DNA of 64,000 bases from Isoetes taiwanensis (Eukaryota > Streptophyta > Lycopodiopsida > Isoetales > Isoetaceae), in NCBI GenBank assembly GCA_021234155.1, contig JAJEKV010000002.1:39729841-39793840 (forward strand). The letters run 5' to 3'. This document shows, piece by piece, positions 1 through 12,834 of this stretch. The notes under the pieces are model-generated. The model had not been told where the DNA came from, did no database searches, and saw only the letters and a program-made list of their open reading frames with translations. The translations under genes were made by a program, and so were the position numbers. How positions within the stretch are numbered: the first letter of the stretch is position 1; every line of letters starts with the position of its first letter.

Positions 1-860
1 ACCCCAGTATCATCGTATCGTTTTATTGCTCAGGCCCCATCTTCCTCACCTTCTGTATTGCATCTCATATAGGATTCTTGCATTCTAAATTATGCTTCTA
101 CCACTGCTACACTACAACTGGCCTGGCCTGGATTATGACATCTTGCCACATAATTCAATGCCTCCTAGTATCAGCTAAAGGAAGAAAAAGTCCTGCTTCT
201 CATAGAAAAGTCCTTCGTGGGAAAAAGTAAAGCATCATGCTTGGTAAAGAGAGAAAGAAACTACGCTTTCATGAACTTGGGCTGAAAATATGCTAGAGTA
301 TTCTTTAAACAATATAATAGCAACATCTTTGTAACTTTCTTTTCATGAATTTGAGCTGAAGAAAGGTAGAGAATCCTTTAAACACTTTATCCACATGCAT
401 CAAACTCATTTCAAGTCGTGTAACCATTAAAATACATGGGATGCGTTCAATGATATGAACACATTCTACCCGTGGTTGTGTATATTTCTTATTCTCTTGT
501 TGTCCAGTATTCATTTCCAAATTGCGAATTTACTATGTAAAAATGAAAGATTGCATGTGGCCCTCAAGAACGTGACTATATTTAATGGCAAATGGAAAAG
601 GTGAATGATTGTGATGCTTACATGAATGTCAATTGCATGACTTTTGGGGTGCATCCAGTCTAGGTACACGTGGTGGGTACATCTAGTTAGGGTACACATA
701 ATAATTATTCTTGGAGGAAGTTGTCGCTTGGTACCGGCTTCATCTCTTTTGTGGTATATATCACGTATAAAATTAAAAGACGTGTGTCGTTCAGGTTATA
801 TCCAGAGGAGGGTGGTTCAACCGCAACTTAAAAATACAAGAAATGCCGCTGGTCGCTACG
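1..860. other. Intergenic, no supported gene
   Basis: AT-rich sequence with only short overlapping ORFs in several frames, none with a recognisable motif or plausible composition. I see no RNA gene or clear repeat in it. Confidence 0.6.
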
Positions 861-956
861 AACATTTCTTTTTCCCAATCCTCTTGTCCTCATCGCTTAC
901 AGCTTACAAACATTTCTTTTTCCCAATCCTCTTGTCCTCATCGCTTACAGCTTACA
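861..956. repeat. Perfect 48-bp tandem duplication
   Basis: Two adjacent copies of a 48-bp unit (861-908 and 909-956), each beginning AACATTTCTTTTTCCC and ending GCTTACAGCTTACA. No difference is visible between copies, so the duplication is recent or the assembly duplicated it. No gene context. Confidence 0.9.
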
Positions 957-1155
957 GGCTAGAACTGCTAGAGTTGCATGTATTAATTTAAGAACAGAAT
1001 TATAGAACATGTGGAGTTGAGTTGACCCCGTATTACTGCCCTGTGTTTCTGTGCCCATAAGATAGATGGGTATCATGTTCGATGACCATGAGATTCCCAC
1101 TATTACAGTGTTATAATTTGGACTTCCTCCTTTATCTTCAATCATCCAATGATAA

Positions 1156-1336
1156 TCAGTTGGTTTTGGGCCTAGGTCGGGGTCGCCCATAACTAATGGC
1201 TTGACCACTAGACTGTCACTGCAATAGACTTTTTTTTTTTTTTTTTTTTATGTCGATGGCTGTCAGTGGGTTTTGAGCGTGGATGGGGGTCACGCAAAAC
1301 CAATTGCTTGATCACTAGGCTCCCATCGCAATAGAC
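1156..1336. repeat. Diverged tandem repeat around a poly(T) tract
   Basis: A roughly 74-bp unit ending GCAATAGAC occurs at 1156-1229 and again, diverged, at 1261-1336. Both units share a GGTTTTG...GGGGTC...CTTGA(C/T)CACTAG core. They are separated by a run of about 19 T. This could be a retroposed short element with its tail, but no source is identified. Confidence 0.6.
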
Positions 1337-4300
1337 ATTTGTTTTCTTTCAACGTCATAGAAAAATGGATGAAGGGGACCCCATGGTAATTGAATAGCAG
1401 GCCATCTATCATATGGGCAAGCAAGAGAGGGTTTCTTTTTTTCTTTTTCTTTTTTTGGAGGAAACACATTAGTAGAAAACGTACCTTATCTAAACTCCAG
1501 CCCTTATAAATGTAGTGTTTTGCATAGAAAAGGGTTGAGGAAAAACATATCTTTCATTTCTAGTGGTTGTGGTGAAAATTTGAATTACATTGGCAAATGC
1601 TTTAAAAAAAAATTGGTTGGGGGAACAAAATTTAATCAAAATTTTATTTTTATTTTTATTAGCACACCAGCCCTACCGGGCCTACAGCCTTTCTTGCAAT
1701 TCTAGCCTATCCACGTGTAATTTCCATGTCATCAAAATCTGATGTGCCTTATTTTGCACCATCAGATCTTGGCTTTTGCAAATCTAAGGCCAGGGAAATT
1801 AGAAAATCTGCCAAAAATGGGCACGGAGATGGAAAGGGTCACGGAGTAACTTCCTTTTCTTTTTTTCAAGCCTCCTTTGAAGCTCTGCCGAAGAGCTTTT
1901 CGCTCGGCGTTCAACGTTCGTTCCTTTATTTGAAGCCTCCGATTCGAGCTTGCAATGCTTGAGGAGTTTAACAAGAAAAAAACACCTTTGTCTTCTTTAC
2001 ATGCCTTGGCACCCCTCCTCATCGGTTTGCACTTTCCGGGTGCATACTGCCCCTAAAACAAACTTCAAAATTTCTTCATTTAGATCTGTTACTTCATAGC
2101 CCATCTCCGAAATTTCTTCATTTCTTGCATGGTTTTTATGCTTATGGCTTTCCATTGGAAGAGAAATATAATTCGAAGTTGAGAGAATGGGTTCTTTTGG
2201 CACAAGATGTTCCATGAACTCCATATGGCTAGATTAGCTACTCTCTTATTCTCCGGTGAAATCCACGACCACCGCAGGTCGTAACTTTCTCTATCTCATG
2301 TTGCATCTAATTGCGGTTTATGAACATTTATGAGCGGTTTGGGTAATGGACACTAGAAGGTGCGGAGTAATTCATTCTTCTATTCCTTTCCTCAAAATGA
2401 AACAGTTGTATCCTAGATGCAATTTTACGCTATATAAGTTGTCAACAAGTGTCTAGTTAGTTATGCTTGGGTTCAAACATCCGCCAATGGACTTTTTGTG
2501 GCATGCGTTGTTGTAGCGATAATACTCATTTTTTGTTTTGCGATTGAAGCCGATAGTCCTTTAGTCTTGCCTCCTTCCATGGCGACAATGCATCAAGAGA
2601 GCATATCTATGTTTTACGGATGCGGGGCTGCCTAACAAGGTAATTCTTGCAAAGCAATCTTTGTCTTTCAGTAGAAGTTCCTCGGCCTATTTTTAATTCT
2701 TTTTTCAGTCCATTAGATTCCACGAGAATGTCCCAAGAACTCAGTTTCAAACATCTCGAGCACCATTGAGGCCTTGGATTCTTTTCTTTGTTTCCCCATT
2801 CTATATGCTTTTGTCACTTACGGTTGTTAGAACACATTAGCATACGTGACATACCACGAAAGGGCCAAAGTCTTGATAATCATTTAGATTTCTTAAAGTC
2901 CCAAAGGACAACATAGAAATAGCCTTGTACAAAATGCCAAAGAACCAAATAGGCCAACACGGGTTTTACATTTTTGGATTTATATTTACGCTAGTAGCTA
3001 TATACGTTCTGAAAAGATTGCCACTTTTGCTCTCCTGTCGACATTGATTATTCATAGGCTTGTGGTCCATGTTCTAGACCTTCATCACATATTGTATCTG
3101 GTAGAGTTTGAGAATTATTATCACCTTGAGTTGAGAGCATGAAAATAACACGGTCGGGTTACATAACATGCTAAGAACAGGTCTCCTAGAGGATCGCTTT
3201 CCAATCCATGGTATGTAGCCCAATCCGGACCATTGTTTGCATTAAGCAATCTTGGAGGACAAGGGAGGACATGAGCAAGTATTGAAGGATCTTGGCGGAA
3301 GCTATGCAAAAAGCCTAGGCCGCTTCATATGATTTGTGCAATCCCCGAAGCAAGCACGGAACAAGGCATGTCATCCACAGCTTGGGCTTCAAAGGAGGCA
3401 ACTTAGAAATGTTGTGATGGCTTAGCATGTCCCTGAATTCATCCAATTTGAAGATACTCCTTCCAATAAGTGTAGCTCCTTTGGTACACGCAATACTCTT
3501 CTTCCAAATTGTTACTTAATCTTTGTTCTTCCAGTTGTAAACGTGTGCACGCGTGAGTGTTCATAACTCTTCCTTACGAAAAGGTCTTATTACGAAAAGA
3601 ATGAAATATCTTTGACTTATGGCATGCTTGCTTAAATGCAAAGCTAGCAAAAACGTTCCATTAAGTATGATTTCTTTTATATGTCTTTGTAGACTATCAT
3701 CTCATCTTAGAAATATCTATTCATAGGGGGTGGTTCCATTTATAAAATTTAATCAGGGCTTTCCATGGCCAACTTTAAGGTGTGATCAAGAACCGGCAAG
3801 CTCTATCCGGATGTCAACTGGCACGCTAGACTTTGAAAAATAGCGGTTTTATTGAAGATGTAACCTGATTGTTTATTTGCTAGAGTCATACGTAATATCC
3901 AAAATGCCATTTTGAGCCTTGTGCATGTGAGAAGAAGTTGCAATCGCACTTCATCCTCCAAGTTGCCCAAACTTTGCGCCTTATATCTCGGTCTCCATCC
4001 TTCACCCTTGAAGATAATTTTGCACGAAAAAAATTATTACGTGTACATGTGTCTTTCATCTTGCAAGACCTTTTGCTTTCCGGATGCTTAATCCATTTAG
4101 TTGATGTCGGACATCAAGTTTGGAGAAGTTAACTGGCCGAAATTATTAATCTGTTGAGTTTTAGTATCTTTTTAAGCTCAAATCCCTTATCAAACACCGA
4201 AATATGCCAAGAGTGTCATCAACGATTTCTAACAGACCTGAATGTACATAACATATGAAATATTCACAGATCTAATGGCTAGTTCTTTTGTGTTATGATG

Positions 4301-5827
4301 CTAAGAGGAAACGATCCGTCCGGATGTTATGGAGTCAATCGACTTGTGTTGATCTTTGTATTTAATGGTGTCTCTATCTTTACTAGAGTAGATCGAATAG
4401 CCCCATCATAGCCGTAGATGCGAGCAAGAAGAAAACCGAGCTATCTTTGTGGTAGAGCCAAATTAGGTTTCCTAGCAATGATTGAAATGCCACCGCATGC
4501 GATCTAATATCTAGTCTGCTTGAGCAACTTTGCAAATATGGTAGCCACTTCTCAAATCTTTGTGGTTGTCTTTTTTTGGTTCTAAGAACTTTGCTGGTCG
4601 AAACTATCCGATAGCAAAGTTGTGGTATAAAAGCATTTTTTTCTTATATGTCTAGTGGCGAGCTATAGGCGATCTTAGTCTTAGTTTCTAGTTTCATCTT
4701 TGAGGTGTTGAACCTCATTTAACGGAGTTAGTTATGCTTGTAGGCCAAAACAAACTTTCAAGAATCTGATGTGCTTTTGCAAGAGGTCACAAAAGATGAT
4801 GGCTTAGATACCTTATACCGTTTTTGCAACTAAGTTGCAGTTCCTATGCTAAAACGACCTTGTATAGTGCTTGTGATGGAGTACTAACCCAAAATGAAAG
4901 ACTGTGTCTTATTATTCTAAGGAGATCGATTCTTTCATCATGAATTCGTGGTTGCTTTGATTCAAAGAAAAGCATAATCACTTGTTTAGAGCTAGTTCAA
5001 CCTTAGCGCCAAATGGAAACTTGAGGTATTAGAGTAGACCCATATGCTCTAAGTAGGTGTTTCCTACTTATTTGACAGAATTTCCATGATTCTTAACTGA
5101 TTTCCATAAGAGAACATATGCATTGCATGCAGATGTCGAATATATCTGCTGCAAGATCATGGAGAATTCAAGAGCCGATATGACTAATTTGATTCCGATA
5201 GGAGCTCACAAATGTAATGTCTTTTCATTGTCAGAGTTGTGATTTTCAAGTTCCGCTTAAATGCAGCATGTTGTACCATCTTGCTTTTGCTCCAGATCTG
5301 TTATATAGCTAGAGTAGTTCTTTCCATTGGGTTTATTTAGATGAGAATTGCTCCCAATCATCAACTCTATAATGGATAATGGACAGGCCTTTCTAGTTCA
5401 TTTTTGTCCAAGATATCAGAGGCAGAAGTATCTAAGCATACAGGTCAGTTTGTTATGATATTCTTGTGGTTTCATTGTGCCAGGCAATGCCATCTAAACT
5501 ATTCAAGACATGGTAGCAATATGCAGCAAATATCCTGTGGAGCAACTTCTTTATTCCCTACCGTTGCAAAGCCTTGTGAATATGTGAGTTTCAACCTTAA
5601 GAGTATATCTGTTGTAGATAGAATTAACAGATAGGCAATGATCACATCTTTCTTGCAGGAAGTGCACTAGCAAATATGTATGGCAACCACTCAGATTTAA
5701 AGAAAATAGAGGTATCTCAGAAAGAGAAAGATCTCTTTGAGTTAGAGTTGTTGCTTCCATTAACTCATGAGAGTCTTCTGCTGCAGCATTATCTGTGCAT
5801 TAACCAAACCATTAACATCCAACATAT
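1337..5827. other. Long gene-free stretch
   Basis: About 4.5 kb with no ORF above about 90 codons. The short ORFs (for example those around 1726-2022, 3121-3309 and 3938-4132) show no domain, and codon runs break in every frame. The mixed-composition block at 2.2-5.6 kb could be a heavily decayed retroelement or pseudogene, but I could not match any stretch to a family. Confidence 0.5.
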
Positions 5828-6386
5828 AAAAATTAAATCCCCCAACACATAACAACCAACACATAACAACCATTGACATTAACAACCAACACATAACTAC
5901 CATTGACATTAATTAATACAACCATTGGGTCCAACACATTTAAATTAAAATCCCCCTTAAACCCCCTTTGGTTTGGGTGCATATTCACACGGGGGGTGAC
6001 TCCGAGCAACGAGAGCTGTTGGATAGGCATATTCACCCCTTATTCCTTAATCTACACCGTACGTAAAGTTCCTCGTTTGTGGGGTATGCAAGTACAAAAT
6101 TTGCTATACTGTATAACAAGATTCGCAAGATACTATAAGATTTCAAACGGAATACTATATGGTGTTGATGACATACGTGCAAAATACAATTATGAGGGCT
6201 CTCGCTGCCCTACGTCACCCCCCGTGTGAATATGCACCCAAACCAAAGGGGGTTTAAGGGGGATTTTAATTTAAATGTGTTGGACCCAATGGTTGTATTA
6301 ATTAATGTCAATGGTAGTTATGTGTTGGTTGTTAATGTCAATGGTTGTTATGTGTTGGTTGTTATGTGTTGGGGGATTTAATTTTT
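5828..6386. mobile_element. Foldback/MITE-like element with 173-bp terminal inverted repeats
   Basis: The left arm (5828-6000) and right arm (6214-6386) are near-perfect reverse complements, each about 173 bp, around a 213-bp centre. The outer ends read AAAAATTAAATCCCCCAACA and its complement. Inside each arm a CCAACACATAAC motif is repeated in tandem, and the inner ends are a C6/G6 block next to TGAATATGCACCCAAACC. The centre codes for nothing recognisable. Long TIRs with subrepeats and no transposase fit a foldback or non-autonomous DNA element. I could not see a convincing target-site duplication. Confidence 0.85.
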
Positions 6387-7057
6387 TTGGTTTGTGTTGC
6401 AAAAAAAAAATTTTGGCCCCTTCGGGCTTTAGGACGCCAAACTTTGTGACAAAAATTTTAGAATTCAAACCAGAAAAAACTTTCATCACTTGTAGCTTTT
6501 GAATTTCATCACAATAAAACAAATAGAACATAAGTAAAAGTTACCATAAAGATAGAGCAGATTGATCCCATTATTCTGAAAGTCATAAAGTTTGCAACAC
6601 CCATACACAAACATTTTTCAACCTGAATTTAACAAACACCTTTTGGCCTCCATGGATTCTTGTGGTGAGAAACCAAAGTGGGAAACTTTTCTCGCTTGTT
6701 AGCACAAGGATCTAGAAGCCTTGGAATTTGCTTAATAACCGCCTCAAAATCTAAAAATGCATGGTAATTTTTGCAAGCTTCATTCGAATGAGCCATAAAA
6801 CAATATCCAATAAGCGCAATCTCAGATTAATCGCTAGTAGGATGTGAAAGCCTACCAAACCCGGCCGAAAAATTGCTGTTTTAGCATAGATAACTTAACC
6901 AAACATATCCATATCATGCACTATCAAAAAGATCTCGAGAGAGCTTTCCAACATAATAAAAATCATCTCAAAACGAGCTCGGATCAAAAGTTATGATAAG
7001 AAATGTGTTGCCGTGGGGGAACCGCACTACATGCGCCCTTCAAGCCCTTCATGTGCC
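6387..7057. other. Non-coding, repeat-like AT-rich sequence
   Basis: No gene seen. The segment has an A10 run, and from 6900 onward a stretch with the character of dispersed plant repeat sequence (around AGAGAGCTTTCCAACATAAT), but no boundaries can be set. Confidence 0.4.
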
Positions 7058-7229
7058 CATTATGCACCACACACAAAAAAAGGACTTTTGTTGTGAGCCA
7101 TTGGTTATTGACCATTATGCACCACACGCACAAAAAAAGGGCTTTTGTTGTGAGCCATTGGTTGTTGACCATTATGCACCACACGCACAAAAAAGGGGCT
7201 TTTGTTATGAGCCATTGGTTGTTGACCAT
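7058..7229. repeat. Minisatellite, three units of 55-57 bp
   Basis: Units start at 7058, 7113 and 7170 with CATTATGCACCACAC. Each contains an A-run, then a TTTTGTTRTGAGCCATTGGTTRTTGAC segment split over its second half. Units differ by a few substitutions and A-run length. Open frames cross the array on both strands, but only because the unit lacks stops; I do not read it as protein-coding. Confidence 0.85.
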
Positions 7230-7734
7230 TGAAAAAAAAAAGGCTAAAATCAATGGCTCAGAAATGGTGCACTCTAGATGTACGCATTAGTACATCCATT
7301 TGAATACATCACGAAATCATAGGAAAACCTTAGTGAAAAGCGTACAAAAACACAAAGAAAACCCCCTGTTATTATGCTACATATTCTATTCCATCTACAC
7401 CTCTTGTCTTACAACCAGATGTTTCTATCATAGTCATCCAGATATTCTGATTCACAACGGCCCACTCTCAACAATTCAGATATGTTAACTTCGAATCCCG
7501 ATCAACCCTTTGAAGCTCTTGCTGCAATAATTGGTCTCATAGGCTCAAGCTGTCCCTCATAGACGTTAGTATAAGCTTTTTTTCTTGGCTTTGTTACTCC
7601 ACAATTAACACTACCTGAATCTCCTACCTTCGGTCAATCAAGCTGAGTTACTTGATCATAAAAAAACATTACCAGATGCCTTAAGAATGGCTGATCTTCC
7701 TCCTTTGCAAGACTTATAACAGGGGTCTTGGCAC
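7230..7734. other. No gene seen
   Basis: Short unrelated ORFs only. The last part (from about 7700) may already belong to the degraded copia fragment that follows. Confidence 0.4.
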
Positions 7735-7930
7735 ATGCAGTTCCTTCAACTTACCGTCAGGTTGCGAAAGATCCTCATTGGGTAAATGTCATGGAAGAAG
7801 AGATAATATTTGCATAAGCACGGTACATGATACTAGTCCCAAACCTCCTCACAAGAATATTGTTGGAGCAAAATGTATGTGATAAAAAAGTTCCATTCTA
7901 ATGGCACCTTCGACTGGCCTGGATTCAATC
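7735..7930 (+). pseudogene. Ty1/copia reverse-transcriptase fragment
   Basis: Translation gives VPSTYRQVAKDPHWVNVMEE, which is the conserved start of plant copia reverse transcriptase (the 'A..DP.W..AMEEE' block). After in-frame stops and frame changes it continues as pieces of the next conserved block, PKPPHKNIVG and then KFHSNGTFD in neighbouring frames. The scrap has at least three frame breaks and no LTRs nearby. It is an old, isolated pol remnant, unrelated in position to the copia element at 15.4-21.1 kb. Confidence 0.75.
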
Positions 7931-9893
7931 TGCAAGGTCATGGCTGGCGTTACGACCGACCTTTCACATTATGGCACAATAGCCATTTCACATTTTTTAT
8001 GAACTGAATGAATTATGTTGTCCATAGGGGCATACAGAAAAATTGTAAAGAATGAATATGAAGTGACAATAATTTTTTTTACAGAACACTAGGCATTGTT
8101 GCAATTTTGGCAACTTTTGCCTAACATTGTACAGTTTCCTTCATGATATGGCAGGGATCTTCATCCTAGCATTGGAGATGAAATTTTATGTAGTTGCAAA
8201 ACTTTGCAGAGTAAGGAGTGGAGTGATTCAATAAGCATGCAAGACATGAGACACTGCTATGTATTATTTGGCGGTTGCACTTCGAAGGGCTTTTAGATTT
8301 CAAACCCAGCATCATTGTACTTCTACTTCTCAATATTTTCCCATCATGACTGTCATCTAGCATCTAGCAGTATTCTCTACCCATAATCTGTCTTTTGAAT
8401 TAAACACTAAAACAATGACTACCAACACTGAAACTTTTATAGTGCATGTGCCGTTAATAAAAACAAATGCATGAAACTTCTTTGTTTGGAAGACCTAAAG
8501 AATACAGAATCAAATTTTGAGTCCCACAGGACTAGAAGGTGCCAATAATGAACTTTAGCATATTATTCTAGAGCATGCAAAAAAGCAGGTTCCATTTCTT
8601 GCACTATGAGATCCAATTGCAATACGGAAAATGCAATCTGATTAGATAGAATGCAACATGTTCATGATTAGGACGACGTAAGAGCTTGCTTGCTTATTCC
8701 TACAATCACATCTTTAATTCATTTTCCTTCTGCCTCAACCATTTTGCTCGAACTATCAGATTTTTTGCAACAGGCATAGGCTTTGAATTATAAAGAAAAG
8801 CTTTTCGTTTCTCTCTCTCCTTCTCCCTTTTTTTTCTTTTCATTCTGTCACCAGTACTAGTACAAGCATATCAATGAAGATTGTGAGAGATGCTCCTATA
8901 TGCTGGGTTTCCTTTTATGACCAAAACATTGCTTTGAGATTAGGTTATGTTAAAAAACTCCAACTTGCAAGTTAATAACCATTGCTCCATATGGCGCAAA
9001 GACAATGACAAAACCTACATAGGCCAGATGACAAATGCGGGAATGAACTCGATTGGAAAAATGACAAAGGACATTGCCAAGTACAAACCATTCCATGATC
9101 ATTTCGAAATCCAAACACTTCATACAACCAACAATAAGAAAAAAGCTAATCAATTAAAAAGAAATCCAACAAGAACAAGCCATCATGACAGGCTACAACA
9201 ATCCAGCAGTCAACACGTCCAAAATAAGAAAGTAGAACCTTTTAAATGGCTTTGACTTTGACTTTTGATACAAGGGAAAAAGATTAGCCAGCAATCGCAG
9301 TCTAGTGATATCAAACCTAAATAAAAACTTAAAAAAGTCTTACCTTGGTGTGCCTTTTGCTAGTTTTTATTTTTTTGCACCTATGAACTTCAACTTCCCC
9401 CTATATCGTCATTGTACTTGAGCAAGCCTAGATGCTTTGAACTTGAACTTTAGCTTAACAGGATCATTCATGAAATAGAGAATACAATATGCTTCTTTGC
9501 AATTTGTGAAGCATAGACATGCAAACCAGTTTCGCAATATAGGTCACAGGCTAGCCTCTCAGTTCATTTTTGTTAATGCCACTTTGTTTTTGGCTTGAAA
9601 GACATATTGCCTCCAAGTGCAATGCATCAGATCTAGTCCAGTTTCGAATTTCCTCATGGAGTAATCAAGGCATATGCTACATCATATTTGCTGTAAAGAA
9701 CTGTCTGCTTCAAATTCTCGAAGCAAAGAACTGCAAATCCAAGTTTGTAAATATTTTAAGGGAGCTTAGATTTTTATTACTTTGGGCGCCCGTATATCTA
9801 CAAGGGATGTGGTTTATCAAGATACATTTCCTGTGGTTTATCAGGACATCCCCGGCCCACCTATCCCATAGCCATCATGGCCCCATAGCATAT
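7931..9893. other. Gene-poor interval
   Basis: The ORF at 8947-9255 (102 codons, lysine/asparagine/histidine rich) has no recognisable domain and is probably chance in AT-rich sequence. The ORF starting at 9570 runs into the TIR element and is not a gene. Nothing else is supported. Confidence 0.4.
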
Positions 9894-11608
9894 CCCTTAA
9901 ACCCCTGTCCTTGCAGGTTAACCCAATCTAGCCGTTGCCCACCGTTGGATCTAGGAAGGTTTATATCGCATAATGATTGGAATATGCTTCTCCAGAGAAT
10001 ATTCCAGAGATTATTGTTGATAATCTCACGAATATGCTTTTTCGGTGAATATTCCAAGGATTATCACTTTGTACCACAAAAATGTGGCTCTGTTTTCAGC
10101 TTAGGTCCGGCAGTTCCAGCATTAGATCCCCTTAGGGCTCTGCCGGTGGCGCTAAAATGGCCGCCCAAAAGGGCATAGACAGATCAATGGCAAAAATTGA
10201 TGGCAGATGGATGATTTGCTCTGTGATGCTGCTTCAAATCCGGCCTGTGCAAATAAGGCCTGAGAGGATTTTTAGGGCCAAGCTTACACTTCTGGATTCA
10301 CGACCATTTACAGAAAAAATCTTTGCCATGTGATTTAGTTCTCAATTTAACAGGGAATGCCTATATGGCAGATTTTTCATAAGCCCATCAGGTTTTCTGG
10401 ACGCAGCTTTAGTCCCTATATGGCGGATTTTTGTGGAGCCAAATTTGGCCGTTGGACTCGTATCCAGCTATTTCTGATGTAGATTAGCAGTCCAAGATTA
10501 TGCACATTGGTTTTTAGCATAAGGGCTGTAGCATCCTTTGCAGCGTTGCACAAAACTTTGCTGGTTTTTTTGCCATACCAGATTTGCATCAGACTTGTCG
10601 GCTTCCTGTTTTGTATCACAGATTTCAGTGCTAGATTTTCAGCATCTCTTTTGCTTCCGATCCCCAGATTTGTTTCAAAGATTTTCGTGGTATACTACAC
10701 CTTAAACCCCTGTCCTTGCAGGTTAACCCAATCTAGCCGTTGCCCACCGTTGGATCTAGGAAGGTTTATATTGCATAATGATTGGAATATGCTTCTCCAA
10801 AGAATATTCCAGAGATTATTGTTGATAATCTCACGAATATGCTTTTTCGGTGAATATTCCAAGGATTATCACTTTGTACCACAAAAATGTGGCTCTGTTT
10901 TCAGCTTAGGTCCGGCAGTTCCAGCATCAGATCACCTTAGGGCTCTGCCGGTGGCGCTAAAACGGCCGCCCAAAAGGGCATAGACAGATCAATGGCAAAA
11001 ATTGATGGCAGATGGATGATTTGCTCTGTGATGCTGCTTCAAATCCGGCCTGTGCAAATAAGGCCTGAGAGGATTTTTAGGGCCAAGCTTACACTTCTGG
11101 ATTCACGACCATTTACAGAAAAAATCTTTGCCATGTGATTTAGTTCTCAATTTAACAGGGAATGCCTATATGGCAGATTTTTCATAAGCCCATCAGGTTT
11201 TCTGGACGCAGCTTTAGTCCCTATATGGCGGATTTTTGTGGAGCCAAATTTGGCCGTTGGACTCGTATCCAGCTATTTCTGATGTAGATTAGCAGTCCAA
11301 GATTATGCACATTGGTTTTTAGCATAAGGGCTGTAGCATCCTTTGCAGCGTTGCACAAAACTTTGCTGGTTTTTTTGCCATACCAGATTTGCATCAGACT
11401 TGTCGGCTTCCTGTTTTGTATCACAGATTTCAGTGCTAGATTTTCAACATCTCTTTTGCTTCCGATCCCCAGATTTGTTTCAAAGATTTCCGTGCTGGAT
11501 CTACTACACCATCTCTTTTGCTTCTGCCAGGTTCAGCTTCCTTGCTCTGTTTTCAGGATCTGTTATGGACAGGGGATGTGTTAACCTGCTCGGACAGGGG
11601 TTTAAGGG
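9894..11608. mobile_element. TIR DNA element (non-autonomous) with internal tandem duplication
   Basis: The left end at 9894 reads CCCTTAAACCCCTGTCC then GCAGGTTAACCC. The right end at 11581-11608 is its reverse complement with one small mismatch block (TTAACCTGC, then GGACAGGGGTTTAAGGG). This gives inverted termini of roughly 28-30 bp. No transposase ORF is present; the ORFs of 60-200 codons inside are not protein-like. The left terminus also occurs a second time internally at 10700. I infer a non-autonomous DNA element; superfamily not determined, target-site duplication not clear. Confidence 0.65.
9895..11495. repeat. 805-bp direct tandem duplication
   Basis: Unit 1 (9895-10690) and unit 2 (10700-11495) align with a constant offset of 805 bp and only a handful of substitutions, for example CGCATAATG versus TGCATAATG near the start. 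Both units begin with the element's left terminal repeat, so the duplication includes the terminus. A 67-codon antisense ORF is identical in the two units, simply because the DNA is. Confidence 0.92.
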
Positions 11609-11709
11609 AGGTCAACCCTCCCCTCTCGGGGATCATGGGAAATAACCCTCTCGGCCTCCGGCCTCGAGGGTTATTTCCCATAATCCCCTCAAGGGGAGGG
11701 TTAACCTCC
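11607..11709. repeat. 103-bp palindrome (49-bp arms)
   Basis: The left arm 11607-11655 and right arm 11660-11709 are close reverse complements around a 4-nt centre within CGGCCTCCGGCC. The arms contain AACCCTCCCC, GGGGAT and GGGAAATAACCCTC with their complements. It directly abuts the right end of the TIR element, so it could be part of a larger composite element, or a separate foldback. Confidence 0.9.
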
Positions 11710-12834
11710 TCATCTGCTAGCGATGGCCATCAACATAACCATGCGGGTTATCAATCATTACCTATTCTATACCATGTCTGCAGCACCATTACCTTCGCAT
11801 TAATAGAAATTTAGGCACCGGATTGATGAGCATAGCAAAATTTTTGAATGGGGTGAATCAATCTCGTCAGATCTTCAGTTCTGGAGCTCAGATTGTGAAC
11901 CTAAGGTCAATTCAACATGTTCCGACAATGGGCACTGTATGATTCCGACTCCTCCAAAACAGAAGCTAGGGAACATGCCCTAAAATAGAAACATTTGTGC
12001 TTCCTATTTTCAGTTTGGGAACTGGCTATAGACGCAGCCAGATTTGGCATGGCCAAAGGAGTCAATTCTACTCAAAGAATAATAGTGGAGTTGCAGCCGG
12101 ATTTTGCATGTAGAGCTACATTTGTGTACAGACTTAGACAAGCTTAAGAAGCTAAAAAAAACATTTGATAAAGCTGCATGCCCATGGATCCAGCCAAGCT
12201 GCATACCTCAACAAAGGTCCTGCGCCCTATTTTAGGGCTTAATCTTTTTTTTTTCCATCACGGAGAGTCTAGTTCGTTGCAGAGCTTGGGGTGCTTTTCT
12301 CAGGTAATACTACCATCTCGGTTGGGTTCTAAGGTTTAGGGTTCTGAAACCTCTTTGCTTTGTGCCTTTTCATTTATCCTAGAATTGGAACGTAGTTAAA
12401 TCCAAATGACTATCGTGATTTTATCACGACAAAGTTTTCAAAACCAGCTTGTCCATTATCCAGGCTTTGTTTCCTAGCATTAGGGCAGATTCGGAATCTC
12501 AAAATGGCCCATAACTTGGGTCAAAGAATTTCACGTCATATTTGCCGGCCAATCAGGTTTGCCCGTTTTTTACCAAAGTCTGTATTAGTTGGCAAGTAGA
12601 AAAATGAGCAGGCTTACTTGGCATCCACATGGTGGATTTTCATAGGGGATGTCCGCACATGCATTGCAGCAACATTAATGGCCCGTATTTTTTAGGAATC
12701 ATACCGCCTTCCAAAATAATGGCTACTTTGTCCGCCTCCATCTTATCAAGTTTTGGCGCCAGACTTCTCTACTGTTCACTCGGGCGTGTCTTCGTGCATC
12801 CTCTCCAGCTTCAGTCACTCTTCATCTAGGATCT
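11710..12834. other. No supported gene
   Basis: Non-coding sequence with T-rich tracts. A 66-codon ORF at 12629-12829 is followed by the BAH-like ORF but has no domain. It could be 5' untranslated sequence of that gene. Confidence 0.4.

Noticed and set aside
1229-1248. Poly(T) run as the A-tail of a retrogene
   Set aside because: No coding sequence or target duplication is associated with it.
7058-7229. Possible CRISPR-like array
   Set aside because: Units are contiguous with no unique spacers, and the genome is eukaryotic.
6984-7290. Overlapping repeat-protein-like ORFs on both strands
   Set aside because: They are created by a minisatellite whose unit lacks stops; all frames look repetitive.
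9570-10178. 202-codon plus-strand ORF
   Set aside because: It runs across the left end of a TIR element, its C-terminal third is duplicated 805 bp downstream with the DNA, and there is no domain.
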